Positions 1 through 8,829 of a stretch of 10,160 bases of DNA are shown piece by piece. A program made the translations under genes and the position numbers. This stretch comes from Clostridia bacterium (GTDB lineage: Bacteria > Bacillota_A > Clostridia > Christensenellales > CAG-138): NCBI GenBank assembly GCA_017459315.1, contig JAFUDD010000377.1, positions 1-10,160 of the forward strand. The letters run 5' to 3'. The notes under the pieces were generated by a model. That model was not told the origin of the DNA, did not search any database, and worked only from the letters and a program-made list of their open reading frames with translations. The number at the start of each line of letters is the position of its first letter. The first letter of the stretch is position 1.

Positions 1-1458
1 CCGACGATTGTCGCCTGCCGCACAGAGGATGCGCGTGTCACACAGAACTTCCTAAAGGGACTAGATTGGACCGATTATGCTTTCCCGAAAAGCAATCTAT
101 CGCCGTCCGAGGAAATTGCCCGCTATGATGCGCGCCTTGCCGAGATCGAAACGTCTGTTGCCGATATCGACGCGCAGATCACCACGCACAGCGAACAGCT
201 TGACCTTTTGGAGAACGCAGCTGACGCCGCCGTGATCGACCGTGACCGTTATCAGGCGGAAAACGACCTTATGCACACCCGGAGCGCCTTTATACTGGAA
301 GGATGGGTGCGCGAGGATCAGGTAGAGCAAACGGAAGCGGCCGTCAAGAGCGTTACGGAAGCGTACAGCTTTGAAGTACGTGACCCGAACGAGGACGAAG
401 TACCGCCGTCGGTTGTGAAGAACAACGCGCTTGTTACGCCCTTTGAAGAGGTACAAACGCTGTATTCCCGTCCCGATCCCTACGGGATCGACGGTACCCC
501 GTACATGACGCCGTTCTACATCCTGCTGTTCGGTTTGATGCTGTCCGACACCGGATACGGCATTTTGCTGACGCTCGGTGCTTTGGCGTATATCAAGATC
601 AAAAAGCCGACCGGCACAAGCGGCGGCATCGCCCGCGTGCTGGCATGGGGCGGCGTGTCCACTATTGTGTGGGGCTTCTTTGTCGGTTCGTTCTTCGGCA
701 TTTCGAGAACACCGGCGTCCGGCGCGATCTTCGATCAGATTTCCGCGTTCTTCGACCGGCTTGGCATCTTCCCGATTTGGCTTGATCCGATGACCGATTC
801 GATGGGCATGCTGGCCTTGAGCCTCGGCCTCGGCATTCTGCATTTGGTGAGCGGCTATATCATCAATGCAATGAACTGCTTCAGCAAAGGCGATTGGCAA
901 AGTGCCGTGTTCGATCAGCTGTCATGGGTGATGATCATTCTCGGCCTTGTGATCGGCTTCCTGCCGCCGATTGCGGATATGGCGGGTATGTCGGTTAGCT
1001 TGCCCAAGCCCGTAACGAATACGGCAATTGTGATTGCGGCTTTAGGCGCGGTTTTGATTCTGCTGTTCAAGGGCAGAAATGCGCCGAAGTTCTTCGGAAA
1101 GGTCACGGGCGGACTTGCGGAGTTATACAACATCACGGGCGTTTTGTCGGATGTTCTGTCCTATGCGCGTCTGTTTGCGCTCGGCATTGCGACCGGCGTT
1201 ATCGGGCAGGTTTTCAATACGCTCTGTGCGATGCTGATGCAGGGCAAGAGCATTCCGATGCAGATTTTGGGCGGGCTGCTGGCAATCATTCTGCTGATCT
1301 TCCTGCACACGTTCAACCTTGCGATCAATACGCTCGGCGCGTTCGTGCATTGCGCGAGATTGCAGTATGTCGAGTTCTACGGCAAATTCTATGAAGCAGG
1401 CGGAAGGGCTTTCCAACCGCTTACCTATAACACAAAACACATTCAAGTCACAAAATAA
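1..1458 (+). CDS. atpI: V-type ATP synthase subunit I (5'-truncated by window edge)
   Basis: This is the membrane stator subunit (a-type; NtpI/AtpI) that carries ions past the rotating K ring and anchors the peripheral stalks. The frame is open from base 1 to the TAA at 1456-1458, giving 485 residues; family members are usually about 650, so roughly the first 150 or more are outside the window. The visible N-terminal part is soluble and helical (stalk-binding). The membrane domain starts near base 505 (MTPFYILLFGLMLSDTGYG) and has about seven hydrophobic segments. The hallmark LSYARLFALGIATG is present; its Arg codon at 1168-1170 is the family's essential stator arginine facing the ring carboxylate. 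The C-terminal HTFNLAINTLGAFVHCARLQYVEFYGKFYEAGG is also typical. A TTG at 208 is in frame but is not the real start, because coding similarity continues upstream. It is followed 15 bases later by the K gene. Confidence 0.95.
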   Translation, partial: PTIVACRTEDARVTQNFLKGLDWTDYAFPKSNLSPSEEIARYDARLAEIETSVADIDAQITTHSEQLDLLENAADAAVIDRDRYQAENDLMHTRSAFILEGWVREDQVEQTEAAVKSVTEAYSFEVRDPNEDEVPPSVVKNNALVTPFEEVQTLYSRPDPYGIDGTPYMTPFYILLFGLMLSDTGYGILLTLGALAYIKIKKPTGTSGGIARVLAWGGVSTIVWGFFVGSFFGISRTPASGAIFDQISAFFDRLGIFPIWLDPMTDSMGMLALSLGLGILHLVSGYIINAMNCFSKGDWQSAVFDQLSWVMIILGLVIGFLPPIADMAGMSVSLPKPVTNTAIVIAALGAVLILLFKGRNAPKFFGKVTGGLAELYNITGVLSDVLSYARLFALGIATGVIGQVFNTLCAMLMQGKSIPMQILGGLLAIILLIFLHTFNLAINTLGAFVHCARLQYVEFYGKFYEAGGRAFQPLTYNTKHIQVTK

Positions 1459-1944
<486 letters not shown>

Positions 1945-1955
1945 GCGAGGACGTT

Positions 1956-2528
1956 ATGGGAAACGCAAGCGCAGACAATCTGATCGGCCGCATCCTGTCG
2001 GAAGCGCAAGAGAGCGCCGATAGGATCATTGCCGACGCCGATACCTTGTGTGGATCCATCCGTCAGGATCGGGATGCCCGTATCAGCGAGCAGGCTGCGG
2101 CTTTGAAAAAAACACGCGACATACAGGTGCGCGAGATTCTGGACGGCGCTTCGACGCGCGCCCGCCTCGATGGGCGAAAGGCGCTTCTTGCCGAGAAGCG
2201 GGTTATTTTGGATGAAACCTTCGCGGCAGCGTATAAAGCCGTCTGCGAATTGCCCGAAAGTGAATTGGCGCGGCTGTTTGCAGATGTGCTGAAGGCTGAG
2301 GCACAGACCGGCGATACCGTCGTATGTGCGAATGCAGATCGTGGCGCCGTGCAGAACGCCATTGACACAGCAGGTGTTTCAGTTCGTCTTGCCGAGTCTG
2401 CGGCATCGGTGGATCGCGGCTTTGTGTTGTACGGCAAGAGCTATGAAAAGGACTGCTCTTTGAAAGCTATCCTTTCTGAGCTTCGGGATCGCGAAGAAAC
2501 CAAGGTCGCCGAGATTCTGTTTTCTTAA
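1956..2528 (+). CDS. atpE: V-type ATP synthase subunit E (peripheral stalk)
   Basis: Subunit E is the soluble peripheral-stalk protein that, paired with a G/H-type partner, holds the A3B3 head still against the membrane subunit I. The 190-residue length matches the family. The first 85 or so residues are charged and Ala-rich with heptad-like spacing (ILSEAQESADRIIADAD and onward), suggesting the long stalk helix; the rest is a compact C-terminal domain ending in REETKVAEILFS. Identification rests on length, helix character and position between K and C, since this subunit is poorly conserved. The ATG at 1956 follows the K stop by 11 bases, behind a modest GCGAGGA ribosome site. Its helical partner is not seen anywhere in the window and probably lies upstream of I. 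Confidence 0.88.
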   Translation: MGNASADNLIGRILSEAQESADRIIADADTLCGSIRQDRDARISEQAAALKKTRDIQVREILDGASTRARLDGRKALLAEKRVILDETFAAAYKAVCELPESELARLFADVLKAEAQTGDTVVCANADRGAVQNAIDTAGVSVRLAESAASVDRGFVLYGKSYEKDCSLKAILSELRDREETKVAEILFS

Positions 2529-2537
2529 GGAGGGCGT

Positions 2538-3527
2538 ATGCCGCAACCGAGTTATACATACGCAAGCGCGCGGCTGTCCGCTTTGTCCAAAAGACTTGTT
2601 GAACCGCAAACGGTTCGCCGCATGGCGGACGGAACGCTTTCGGACGCTCTTCGCACGCTGCAGGATATCCGCTATGGCGGTGGCATGGACATTCGCGAGA
2701 CGAATGTAGAGCAAATGATTACCGCCGAAATGCGGGAGACGATGGCTGAAATTCGGGATATTTCCCCGAATCCGACTCTGACCGATCTGTTTCTGCTTCG
2801 GTCAGACGTACAGAATATCAAGGCCTTGCTGAAAGCTCGGATGCTCGGTTCGTCGGATGCGCCTTTTTCCGATGGCGGACTCTATTCCAAAGAGGATCTT
2901 ACCGCCATGGTAAAGGAGCAGCATTACGACGAGCTGCCGGATGAACTGACAACGGCGCTTTTACAGTTGGAAAAGCAGCTTTCCATCCGTGTCGATCCGC
3001 AGCATATTTCTGTTGTGCTGGACAGAGCATATCTTGCGTATGCCCTGCGCACAGCAAAAAAGGATGCCGTGTTGAGCCAGTATTTTTCCGCGATGGCTGA
3101 CTTTGACAATATTCTGACGTTTTTGCGCGTTCGCGCCATGGGCGGATCAAAAGAGATGCTTGACGATCTGCTGCTTCCGGAAACCGGTATCAAAAAGCAG
3201 CAGCTGATGGAAACGTTTGACTGGTCTTTCGAGCAGCTGAATAAGATTCTGGATGCGAGCGTATGCCGGGAAGCGTTGGTGAAGGGCTTGAACGCCATGC
3301 AGCGGACGGGCAATATCGGTGAAGTCGAAAAAGCGCGAGATAATTATCTGCTTTCATTGCTGTCGGTTCATAAGTATGAAACGAGCAGCATCTATCCGGT
3401 AATCGGGTATTATCTTGCCAAAGAGCGGGAGGGGAGAGCGATTCGTCTCATCATCACCGCTAAGCGCAATAAGCTGCCCGATTCTGTGATTTCGGAAAGG
3501 TTGGTGACGCTGTATGGCGAACGGTAA
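2538..3527 (+). CDS. atpC: V-type ATP synthase subunit C (shaft-to-ring coupling subunit, d-type)
   Basis: This soluble funnel-shaped protein sits on the K ring and receives the D-F central shaft, so shaft rotation turns the ring. It is homologous to eukaryotic subunit d and is called NtpC in Enterococcus. The protein is 329 residues, the expected size, is largely alpha-helical, and shows the family pattern of three repeated helical units. The N-terminal PSYTYASARLSALSKRLV is typical, as is the internal TLTDLFLLRSDVQNIKALLKAR. The later DNILTFLRVRAMGG and the C-terminal VIGYYLAKEREGRAIRLIIT with a following P-D-S-V-I-S-E-R-L stretch are also characteristic. The start is the ATG at 2538, with a strong AAGGAGGG at 2527-2534 overlapping the E stop codon. 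The 3' end overlaps the next gene, F, by 14 bases. Confidence 0.94.
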   Translation: MPQPSYTYASARLSALSKRLVEPQTVRRMADGTLSDALRTLQDIRYGGGMDIRETNVEQMITAEMRETMAEIRDISPNPTLTDLFLLRSDVQNIKALLKARMLGSSDAPFSDGGLYSKEDLTAMVKEQHYDELPDELTTALLQLEKQLSIRVDPQHISVVLDRAYLAYALRTAKKDAVLSQYFSAMADFDNILTFLRVRAMGGSKEMLDDLLLPETGIKKQQLMETFDWSFEQLNKILDASVCREALVKGLNAMQRTGNIGEVEKARDNYLLSLLSVHKYETSSIYPVIGYYLAKEREGRAIRLIITAKRNKLPDSVISERLVTLYGER

Positions 3528-3837
3528 ATGTGCCGTCATCGGTGACCGGGATTCGATTCTGCTGTTCAAAGCGGTCGGCATCGAGGTCTATCCGGAAACC
3601 GACGGCGAACGTGCCAACCAGATCATGCATCGCCTTGCCCGCACGGGTTACGCCGTTATTTACGTGACCGAATCGGTTTATCCGCTGTGTAAGGAAACAA
3701 TTTCCGAGTTTGCCTCCGAGCCGTACCCCGCAATCATTCCGATTCCGGATGCGCTCGGCAGCCGCGGCACCGGCATGAAAGCATTGAAGGAAAATGTCGA
3801 AAAGGCCGTCGGCGTCGATATTTTGAGTAATTCTTGA
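3514..3837 (+). CDS. atpF: V-type ATP synthase subunit F (central shaft)
   Basis: This small central-rotor protein binds subunit D inside the A3B3 head and is called NtpG in the Enterococcus scheme. The 107-residue protein has the expected Rossmann-like alternating alpha/beta pattern. It carries the family N-terminal signature [23 protein letters not shown], then [14 protein letters not shown], and the proline-rich [17 protein letters not shown] near the C-terminus. The ATG at 3514 lies inside the end of the C gene, giving a 14-base overlap in another frame; there is no other credible start, since the signature begins five residues later. The only ribosome-site-like run is GGAAAGG at 3494-3500, poorly spaced, so translation probably depends on ribosomes finishing C. 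Confidence 0.94.
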   Translation: MANGKCAVIGDRDSILLFKAVGIEVYPETDGERANQIMHRLARTGYAVIYVTESVYPLCKETISEFASEPYPAIIPIPDALGSRGTGMKALKENVEKAVGVDILSNS

Positions 3838-3850
3838 GCAGGAGTATGAT

Positions 3851-5614
3851 ATGCAAGGAACAATCGTAAAAGTTTCGGGTCCCTTGATCGTAGCGAGCGG
3901 CATGGCCGACGTGCAGATGTTTGACGTGGTTCGCGTCTCTGATAAGCATCTGATCGGCGAAGTCATCGAGCTGCGCGGCGATAAGGCGTCCATTCAGGTA
4001 TATGAGGAAACGGGCGGCATCGGTCCCGGCGAGCCTGTCGTATCCACCGGCGCGCCGCTGTCCGTCGAGTTGGCCCCGGGCCTCATAGAATCCATTTATG
4101 ACGGTATTCAGCGTCCGCTGTCCGAGATCCGCAAGGTCGCGGGCGACCGCATTACGCGCGGTATCGAGGTCAATTCCCTCGATCATGAAAAGCTTTGGAA
4201 TTTCGTCCCTGCCGCAAAGGTAGGCGATGAACTGAAGGGCGGCGACGTACTTGGCACCGTGCAGGAGACCGAAGCTGTTCTCCATAAGATCATGGTTCCG
4301 CCGAACGTATCCGGCACGCTGACTTGGATTTACGAGGGCGAAGCAAACATCGTCACACCGATTGCACGTCTCGAAAAGAACGGAAAGGTGTTTGAACTGC
4401 CGATGCTGCAAAAATGGCCGGTTCGCAGAGGCCGTCCGTATGCCGAAAAGTTAGCGCCGAATGAGCCGATGATCACCGGTCAGCGCGTTATCGACACGCT
4501 GTTCCCAGTCTCCAAGGGCGGCGTTGCCGCCGTTCCGGGCCCGTTCGGCAGCGGTAAAACGGTTGTACAGCATCAGCTCGCTAAGTGGGCGGATGCGGAC
4601 ATTATCGTGTACGTCGGCTGCGGTGAGCGCGGCAATGAAATGACCGACGTTCTGATGGAGTTTCCGGCATTGAAGGATCCGCGCACCGGGTTGTCGCTGA
4701 TGAAGCGCACCGTGCTGATCGCGAATACCTCCGATATGCCTGTGGCGGCGCGTGAGGCTTCCATCTATACCGGCATCACGATTGCAGAGTATTTCCGTGA
4801 TATGGGATATAAGGTGGCAATCATGGCGGACTCCACAAGCCGTTGGGCGGAGGCGCTCCGCGAGATGAGCGGCCGTCTGGAAGAAATGCCCGGTGAAGAA
4901 GGCTACCCCGCGTATCTGTCCTCCCGTTTGGCGGAGTTCTATGAGCGTGCCGGCGCTGTCAAGACGATCGGCAGCGAAGGTCGCACAGGCGCTGTTACTG
5001 CCATCGGCGCTGTGTCCCCGCCGGGCGGCGATATCTCCGAGCCGGTTTCGCAGGCAACGCTTCGTATCGTCAAGGTGTATTGGGGCCTTTCGGCAAAGCT
5101 CGCTTACGCGCGCCATTTCCCGGCAATTGACTGGCTGCAGTCTTATTCGCTGTATCAGGATCGCTTGGCACCTTGGTTCAACTCGAATGTGCATCCCGAT
5201 TGGTCGGCGCTTGTTGCCAGAACGATGCACCTTTTGCAGGTGGAAAGTGAACTCGACGAGATCGTTCGTCTTGTCGGTATCGACGCATTGTCGTTCAAGG
5301 ATCGTCTGACGCTTGAAGCTGCAAGGAGTATTCGTGAGGACTACTTGCATCAGAACGCATTCCATGAGGTTGATACGTATACGTCCCCGAAGAAGCAGTA
5401 TATGATGCTGAACGTCATTCTGCAAAACTATGAAAAGAGCCTTGATGCGCTGGATCATGACGCCTCATTTGCCAAGCTGATGCGGATGCCGGTGCTGGAA
5501 CGGATCGGTCGTTTGAAGTATGTTCCGGAGGAACAAGCTGAAGCCGAGTATAACGACATTTTGAAAGCCATCAACGAGCAAACCGCAGCATTGACCGAAG
5601 GAGGGAATATCTGA
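3851..5614 (+). CDS. atpA: V-type ATP synthase catalytic subunit A
   Basis: Three copies of A alternate with three B subunits to form the ATP-hydrolysing head; each A holds a catalytic site. The 587 residues match the usual length (about 590). In order: an N-terminal beta-barrel (about 1-70), the A-type bulge insert (about 110-185, including [18 protein letters not shown]), the nucleotide-binding domain, and a helical C-terminal domain. The Walker A loop is GPFGSGKT at 230-237, with K236 and T237 for phosphate and Mg2+. The catalytic glutamate is E259 in GCGERGNEM. The Walker B region is [17 protein letters not shown] (about 322-338), followed by the conserved [22 protein letters not shown]. 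The start is ATG 3851 after GGAG at 3841-3844; a nearby ATG at 3846 is out of frame. The stop overlaps the first base of the B start (TGATG). Confidence 0.98.
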   Translation: MQGTIVKVSGPLIVASGMADVQMFDVVRVSDKHLIGEVIELRGDKASIQVYEETGGIGPGEPVVSTGAPLSVELAPGLIESIYDGIQRPLSEIRKVAGDRITRGIEVNSLDHEKLWNFVPAAKVGDELKGGDVLGTVQETEAVLHKIMVPPNVSGTLTWIYEGEANIVTPIARLEKNGKVFELPMLQKWPVRRGRPYAEKLAPNEPMITGQRVIDTLFPVSKGGVAAVPGPFGSGKTVVQHQLAKWADADIIVYVGCGERGNEMTDVLMEFPALKDPRTGLSLMKRTVLIANTSDMPVAAREASIYTGITIAEYFRDMGYKVAIMADSTSRWAEALREMSGRLEEMPGEEGYPAYLSSRLAEFYERAGAVKTIGSEGRTGAVTAIGAVSPPGGDISEPVSQATLRIVKVYWGLSAKLAYARHFPAIDWLQSYSLYQDRLAPWFNSNVHPDWSALVARTMHLLQVESELDEIVRLVGIDALSFKDRLTLEAARSIREDYLHQNAFHEVDTYTSPKKQYMMLNVILQNYEKSLDALDHDASFAKLMRMPVLERIGRLKYVPEEQAEAEYNDILKAINEQTAALTEGGNI

Positions 5615-6990
5615 TGCGTAAGGAATATCGCACGATCACCGAAGTCGTCGGCCCTCTGATGATGGTCAAGGACGTGGAAGGCGTCAAGTATGATGAGCTT
5701 GTCGAGATCGAGCAGGCGGACGGTACGATCCGCCGCGGCCGTGTTCTCGAAATCAACGGCGATAAGGCCATGGTGCAGCTGTTTGAAGGCTCGCAGGGCC
5801 TGCGCATTTCGGACAGCAAAGCACGTTTCCTGGGCCACTCGATCCAGCTTGCCGTCGCGCCCGACATGCTCGGTCGTATTTTCAACGGCATGGGCGAGCC
5901 GAAGGACGGCGGTCCGGCGTTGATTGCCGAAAAGCATTTGGATATCAACGGCGTCGCTATGAATCCTGCTGCGCGAGATTATCCGAGCGAATTTATTCAA
6001 ACCGGCATTTCTGCAATCGACGGCTTGAATACGCTGGTTCGCGGTCAGAAGCTGCCTGTGTTCTCCGGCTCGGGTTTGCCGCACGCCAACCTTGCGGCGC
6101 AGATTGCGCGTCAGGCACGTGTGCTCGGTTCGGACGAAAAGTTCGCGGTCGTTTTCGCCGCTGTCGGTATCACGTTTGAGGAAGCCGATTTCTTCATCAA
6201 CGATTTCCGCCGTACCGGCGCAATCGAACGTACCGTCACGTTTATCAACCTTGCAAACGACCCGGCCATCGAGCGTATCAATACGCCGCGTATGGCCATC
6301 ACTGCTGCTGAATATCTGGCGTATGATCTCGGTATGCACGTGCTCGTTATCATCACCGATATTACGAACTACGCCGAAGCGCTGCGCGAGGTTTCCGCCG
6401 CGCGTAAAGAGGTGCCGGGACGCCGTGGCTATCCGGGCTATATGTACACCGACCTTGCGACGATGTATGAGCGCGCAGGCCGTATTCGCGGCAACAAGGG
6501 CTCGATCACGATGATTCCGATCCTGTCTATGCCCGAAGACGACGTAACCCACCCGATCCCTGACCTAACCGGCTATATCACGGAGGGGCAGATCATTCTG
6601 TCCCGTGAACTGTACCGCAAGGGTCTGACCCCACCGATCAACGTTCTGCCGTCGTTGTCTCGTCTGAAGGATAAGGGCATCGGCAAGGGCAAGACCCGTG
6701 AGGATCACGCCGACACGATGAATCAGCTGTTTGCTGCCTATTCACGCGGCAAGGATGCAAAGGAATTGGCTGTTATCTTGGGTGACGCGGCATTGTCCGA
6801 TACAGACAAGCTGTATGCGAAATTTGCCGATGCGTTCGAGGAGCAGTATGTTTCGCAGGGTTACTATACCAACCGTTCGATTGAAGAAACGCTTGATCTC
6901 GGCTGGAAGCTGCTTTCGATCCTGCCCAAGTCCGAGCTGAAGCGTATTCGTGACGAATACATCGAAAAATACTATCCTGAGGAGGCATAA
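5614..6990 (+). CDS. atpB: V-type ATP synthase subunit B (non-catalytic)
   Basis: B is the non-catalytic partner of A in the A3B3 hexamer and completes each active site at the A-B interface. It has 458 residues, the normal size. The site equivalent to Walker A is degenerate, [18 protein letters not shown] at about 151-168, as expected for B subunits. Other signatures are [60 protein letters not shown], and [27 protein letters not shown]350 in LPSLSRL falls at the position of the arginine finger described for E. hirae NtpB (Arg350), which reaches into the A site. The ATG at 5614 overlaps the A stop by one base, with AAGGAGGG at 5598-5605 just upstream, so A and B are translationally coupled, fitting their 1:1 ratio. 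Confidence 0.98.
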   Translation: MRKEYRTITEVVGPLMMVKDVEGVKYDELVEIEQADGTIRRGRVLEINGDKAMVQLFEGSQGLRISDSKARFLGHSIQLAVAPDMLGRIFNGMGEPKDGGPALIAEKHLDINGVAMNPAARDYPSEFIQTGISAIDGLNTLVRGQKLPVFSGSGLPHANLAAQIARQARVLGSDEKFAVVFAAVGITFEEADFFINDFRRTGAIERTVTFINLANDPAIERINTPRMAITAAEYLAYDLGMHVLVIITDITNYAEALREVSAARKEVPGRRGYPGYMYTDLATMYERAGRIRGNKGSITMIPILSMPEDDVTHPIPDLTGYITEGQIILSRELYRKGLTPPINVLPSLSRLKDKGIGKGKTREDHADTMNQLFAAYSRGKDAKELAVILGDAALSDTDKLYAKFADAFEEQYVSQGYYTNRSIEETLDLGWKLLSILPKSELKRIRDEYIEKYYPEEA

Positions 6991-6992
6991 CC

Positions 6993-7625
6993 GTGGCGCT
7001 GCAATATAAGCCCACCCGCATGGAGCTGTCCAACTTGAAAAAGCGGAGGACGGTCGCCGTTCGCGGACACAAGATGATGAAGGATAAACGCGACGAGCTC
7101 GTGCGCCGCTTCTTCGTCTACGCCCGCCGGAACCAGCAGCTTCGCCGGGAGACGGAAGAAAAATTGCAGAAGGCAATGCAGAGCTTCGTTTTGGCGCGCG
7201 CGATGATGTCTAACGACGAGATAGAGGAGGCGCTGCTCTATCCGGCACGCTCCATCGACGTAGATCAGTCCGTGCAGAATGTACTGTCGATTCCGGTACC
7301 GAAATTGGCGCTCGAAACGCAGCAGGACGGCTTTGTTTATCCTTACGGCTTTGCAACGACCGGTGCAGATCTCGATACAGCCGTAAAGGATTTGGCGGAG
7401 ATTCTGCCTCTGATGCTGGAGCTTGCCGAGGTGGAGAAAGCGACAAGCCGCCTTGCCGACGAGATCGAAAAAACACGCCGCCGCGTCAACGCGCTTGAAT
7501 ACGTCATGATCCCGCAGTTCGATGCTGCGATTCACGACATTCAAATGAAGCTCGAGGAAAACGAGCGCGGCAACACGTCCCGCCTGATGAAGACCAAAGA
7601 AATGCTTGCACAGGAGGTCGAATGA
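6993..7625 (+). CDS. atpD: V-type ATP synthase subunit D (central shaft)
   Basis: D is the rotating central shaft, a long antiparallel coiled coil running through the A3B3 head and resting on subunit C with F bound to its side. The 210-residue length is typical. The N-terminal PTRMELSNLKKRRTVAVRGHKMMKDKRDELVRRF is the family signature. The C-terminal half (about 145-205, KATSRLADEIEKTRRRVNALEYVMIPQFDAAI) forms the second helix of the coiled coil. The start is GTG 6993, two bases after the B stop, with GAGGAGG at 6979-6985 inside the end of B. The codon stretch for residues 205-210 contains the ribosome site (AGGAGG, 7612-7617) for the next gene, which overlaps by ATGA. Confidence 0.97.
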   Translation: MALQYKPTRMELSNLKKRRTVAVRGHKMMKDKRDELVRRFFVYARRNQQLRRETEEKLQKAMQSFVLARAMMSNDEIEEALLYPARSIDVDQSVQNVLSIPVPKLALETQQDGFVYPYGFATTGADLDTAVKDLAEILPLMLELAEVEKATSRLADEIEKTRRRVNALEYVMIPQFDAAIHDIQMKLEENERGNTSRLMKTKEMLAQEVE

Positions 7626-8545
7626 ACCTTTCGGTTCTGTGTAAAGAAGCTGGCTTTTCGGAGGCATTTGTGCTGCCAGTAAGCCCTTATACGGATTGGA
7701 CGCGTCATCGAAACGATGGCGCGTTTCATACAAATGCGGATTTTATACGCGACGATCCGGCTGCGGCCTATCCTTGGGCGAATGCTTGTTTGATCTGCGT
7801 TTGGGCCTACACGCCGTTTGATGACCCATCGGTCGTCCCTGCATATTATATCGAAAGCAACCGAGCTTATCATGCAATGAAAGCATTGCTGCAGAAGCTG
7901 AATGAAAACGGTATACGCGCCGAGCGTGCCGAAACGCCGTATCGGACGCAGCTGCTGCAGGCGGGCATCGGCACACGTATGGATAATCAGCTTTGGTATT
8001 ATGCTCCTTACGGTACATATACCGTGCTGTGGGGCGCAATGCTTGCGCTGCCGGAGCCGGTTTCTTACACGCCGCCGCATAACAACGAACCGGTATGCGA
8101 TCATTGCGGCAGATGCGAAAAGGTTTGCTTCGGTGCGCTGCACGAAGGAACGTTTGATTGGAGGCATTGTATTCGCGCCTATATGGAAAATCAGCCTCTG
8201 CCGAACGAATATCTTCCTAAGCTCTCCGCTTTCTCCGGGTGTGAACGCTGTCAGTTCGCCTGCCCCCAAAATCCGATTGAGCGCATTCCTGTGCCGGATG
8301 AGATTCGCTTGGCGCTTGATCCTGTGGAAATCGTCAAGGGTAACAGCAAGGCTGCATTGGCGCTGCTTGGAAAGAATCGCAAAAAGCCGCTTCTGCGGCA
8401 AGCCATCGTGCTGTGCGCCAACCGAAAAAGGACGGAGGCTCTGCCGTATCTTCTTGCATGGAAGGAAAAAGATGACGGCACTTTGGAAACAGAGCTCAAT
8501 TATGCAATTTCGGTCTTGCAATTTGAGCAAAATATGGTACAATAA
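7622..8545 (+). CDS. QueG-like (epoxyqueuosine reductase family) double [4Fe-4S] protein, divergent
   Basis: This is a soluble protein of 307 residues related to QueG, the cobalamin-dependent enzyme that makes queuosine in tRNA; QueG itself is usually about 370-380. The iron-sulfur domain is complete: C159, C162, C165 and C169 (CX2CX2CX3C), C183, then C207, C210 and C214 (CX2CX3CP), enough for two [4Fe-4S] clusters. The C-terminus (about 243-300) resembles the HEAT-like helical repeats of QueG. The N-terminal half aligns in outline (YPWANACLICVWAY; SNRAYHAMKALLQKL), but the family's AGLGWIGKN is replaced by AGIGTRMDN (114-122) and the V-D-x-x-P motif with the proposed catalytic Asp reads AETPY (103-107). 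It may be an electron-transfer or cobalamin-type reductase with another substrate; the function is not established. It shares ATGA with atpD and has AGGAGG at 7612-7617, so it is translated with the ATPase genes. Confidence 0.85.
   Translation: MNLSVLCKEAGFSEAFVLPVSPYTDWTRHRNDGAFHTNADFIRDDPAAAYPWANACLICVWAYTPFDDPSVVPAYYIESNRAYHAMKALLQKLNENGIRAERAETPYRTQLLQAGIGTRMDNQLWYYAPYGTYTVLWGAMLALPEPVSYTPPHNNEPVCDHCGRCEKVCFGALHEGTFDWRHCIRAYMENQPLPNEYLPKLSAFSGCERCQFACPQNPIERIPVPDEIRLALDPVEIVKGNSKAALALLGKNRKKPLLRQAIVLCANRKRTEALPYLLAWKEKDDGTLETELNYAISVLQFEQNMVQ
8516..8543 (+). promoter_or_regulatory. Promoter for the SRP RNA (extended -10)
   Basis: A sigma-A type promoter: TTGCAA at 8516-8521, a 16-base spacer, and TACAAT at 8538-8543, preceded by TG at 8535-8536, which makes an extended -10 (TGGTACAAT). 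Transcription would start near 8550, exactly where the SRP RNA terminal helix begins. It lies wholly inside the last codons of the QueG-like gene, and the last T of the -10 is the first base of the TAA stop. Seen in sequence; activity is inferred. Confidence 0.75.
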
Positions 8546-8549
8546 CGGT

Positions 8550-8818
8550 AATCGCACTAAGCGGGGAGGTAGCGGCACCCTGTACTCGCAATCCGCTGCA
8601 GCGAGGCCGAATCCCTGTTCAGAGGCAAACTGTTGTAAGGTCGATCCCGGCACGGAGCGTTGAAAGACGGGTCCTGTGCAATCGGACGCTGTGAACCGTG
8701 TCAGGTCCTGACGGAAGCAGCACTAAGCAGAATGTCCGGTGTGCCGCGGGAAAACCTGTCATGAGCCACCGGTTGGGCCACCACTTGGAGCAGAATGTCA
8801 AAGAACGGGTGTGCGATT
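8550..8818 (+). ncRNA. ffs: Signal recognition particle RNA, large bacterial type (6S-like scRNA)
   Basis: This is the RNA core of the signal recognition particle, which binds Ffh and targets nascent membrane and secreted proteins to the translocon. At about 269 bases it is the large Firmicute form with an Alu domain, like Bacillus scRNA. The Alu end is nearly identical to that family: GGGGAGGTAGCGG at 8562-8574, CCCTGTAC, the CTCGC/GCGAG stem (8585-8589 with 8601-8605) and GGCCGAATCCC. The Ffh-binding helix is GTCAGGTCC / GGAAGCAGC (about 8700-8721), capped by a UGAC loop at 8709-8712. The ends pair perfectly over eight bases (AATCGCAC 8550-8557 with GTGCGATT 8811-8818), which fixes both boundaries. 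It starts five bases after the QueG-like stop, behind its own promoter. Confidence 0.96.
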
Positions 8819-8829
8819 ATTTGAAAGAA

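Noticed and set aside
4451..5458. Minus-strand open frame (335 codons) opposite subunit A
   Set aside because: It is opposite the nucleotide-binding domain of subunit A, one of the most conserved proteins here, and resembles no protein family.
5455..6552. Long minus-strand open frame (365 codons) opposite the B and late A genes
   Set aside because: It lies wholly opposite well-identified A and B sequences, its translation is His/Arg-rich with no recognisable domain, and it has no ribosome site; it follows from the codon bias of the real genes.
7541..8653. Minus-strand open frame (370 codons) across the QueG-like gene and SRP RNA
   Set aside because: It runs through a structured RNA gene and opposite a gene with a clear cysteine signature; the translation has low-quality basic composition and no known motif.
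7902..8663. Plus-strand open frame in another frame of the QueG-like gene
   Set aside because: It ends inside the SRP RNA, is rich in Arg, Cys and Ser in the way out-of-frame reads are, and has no start signal.
8786..8820. Possible promoter for sdaAB in the SRP RNA 3' end (TTGGAG with GATTAT)
   Set aside because: The spacing is about 23 bases and the -10 match is weak; GATTAT is also part of the 3' strand of the SRP RNA terminal helix.
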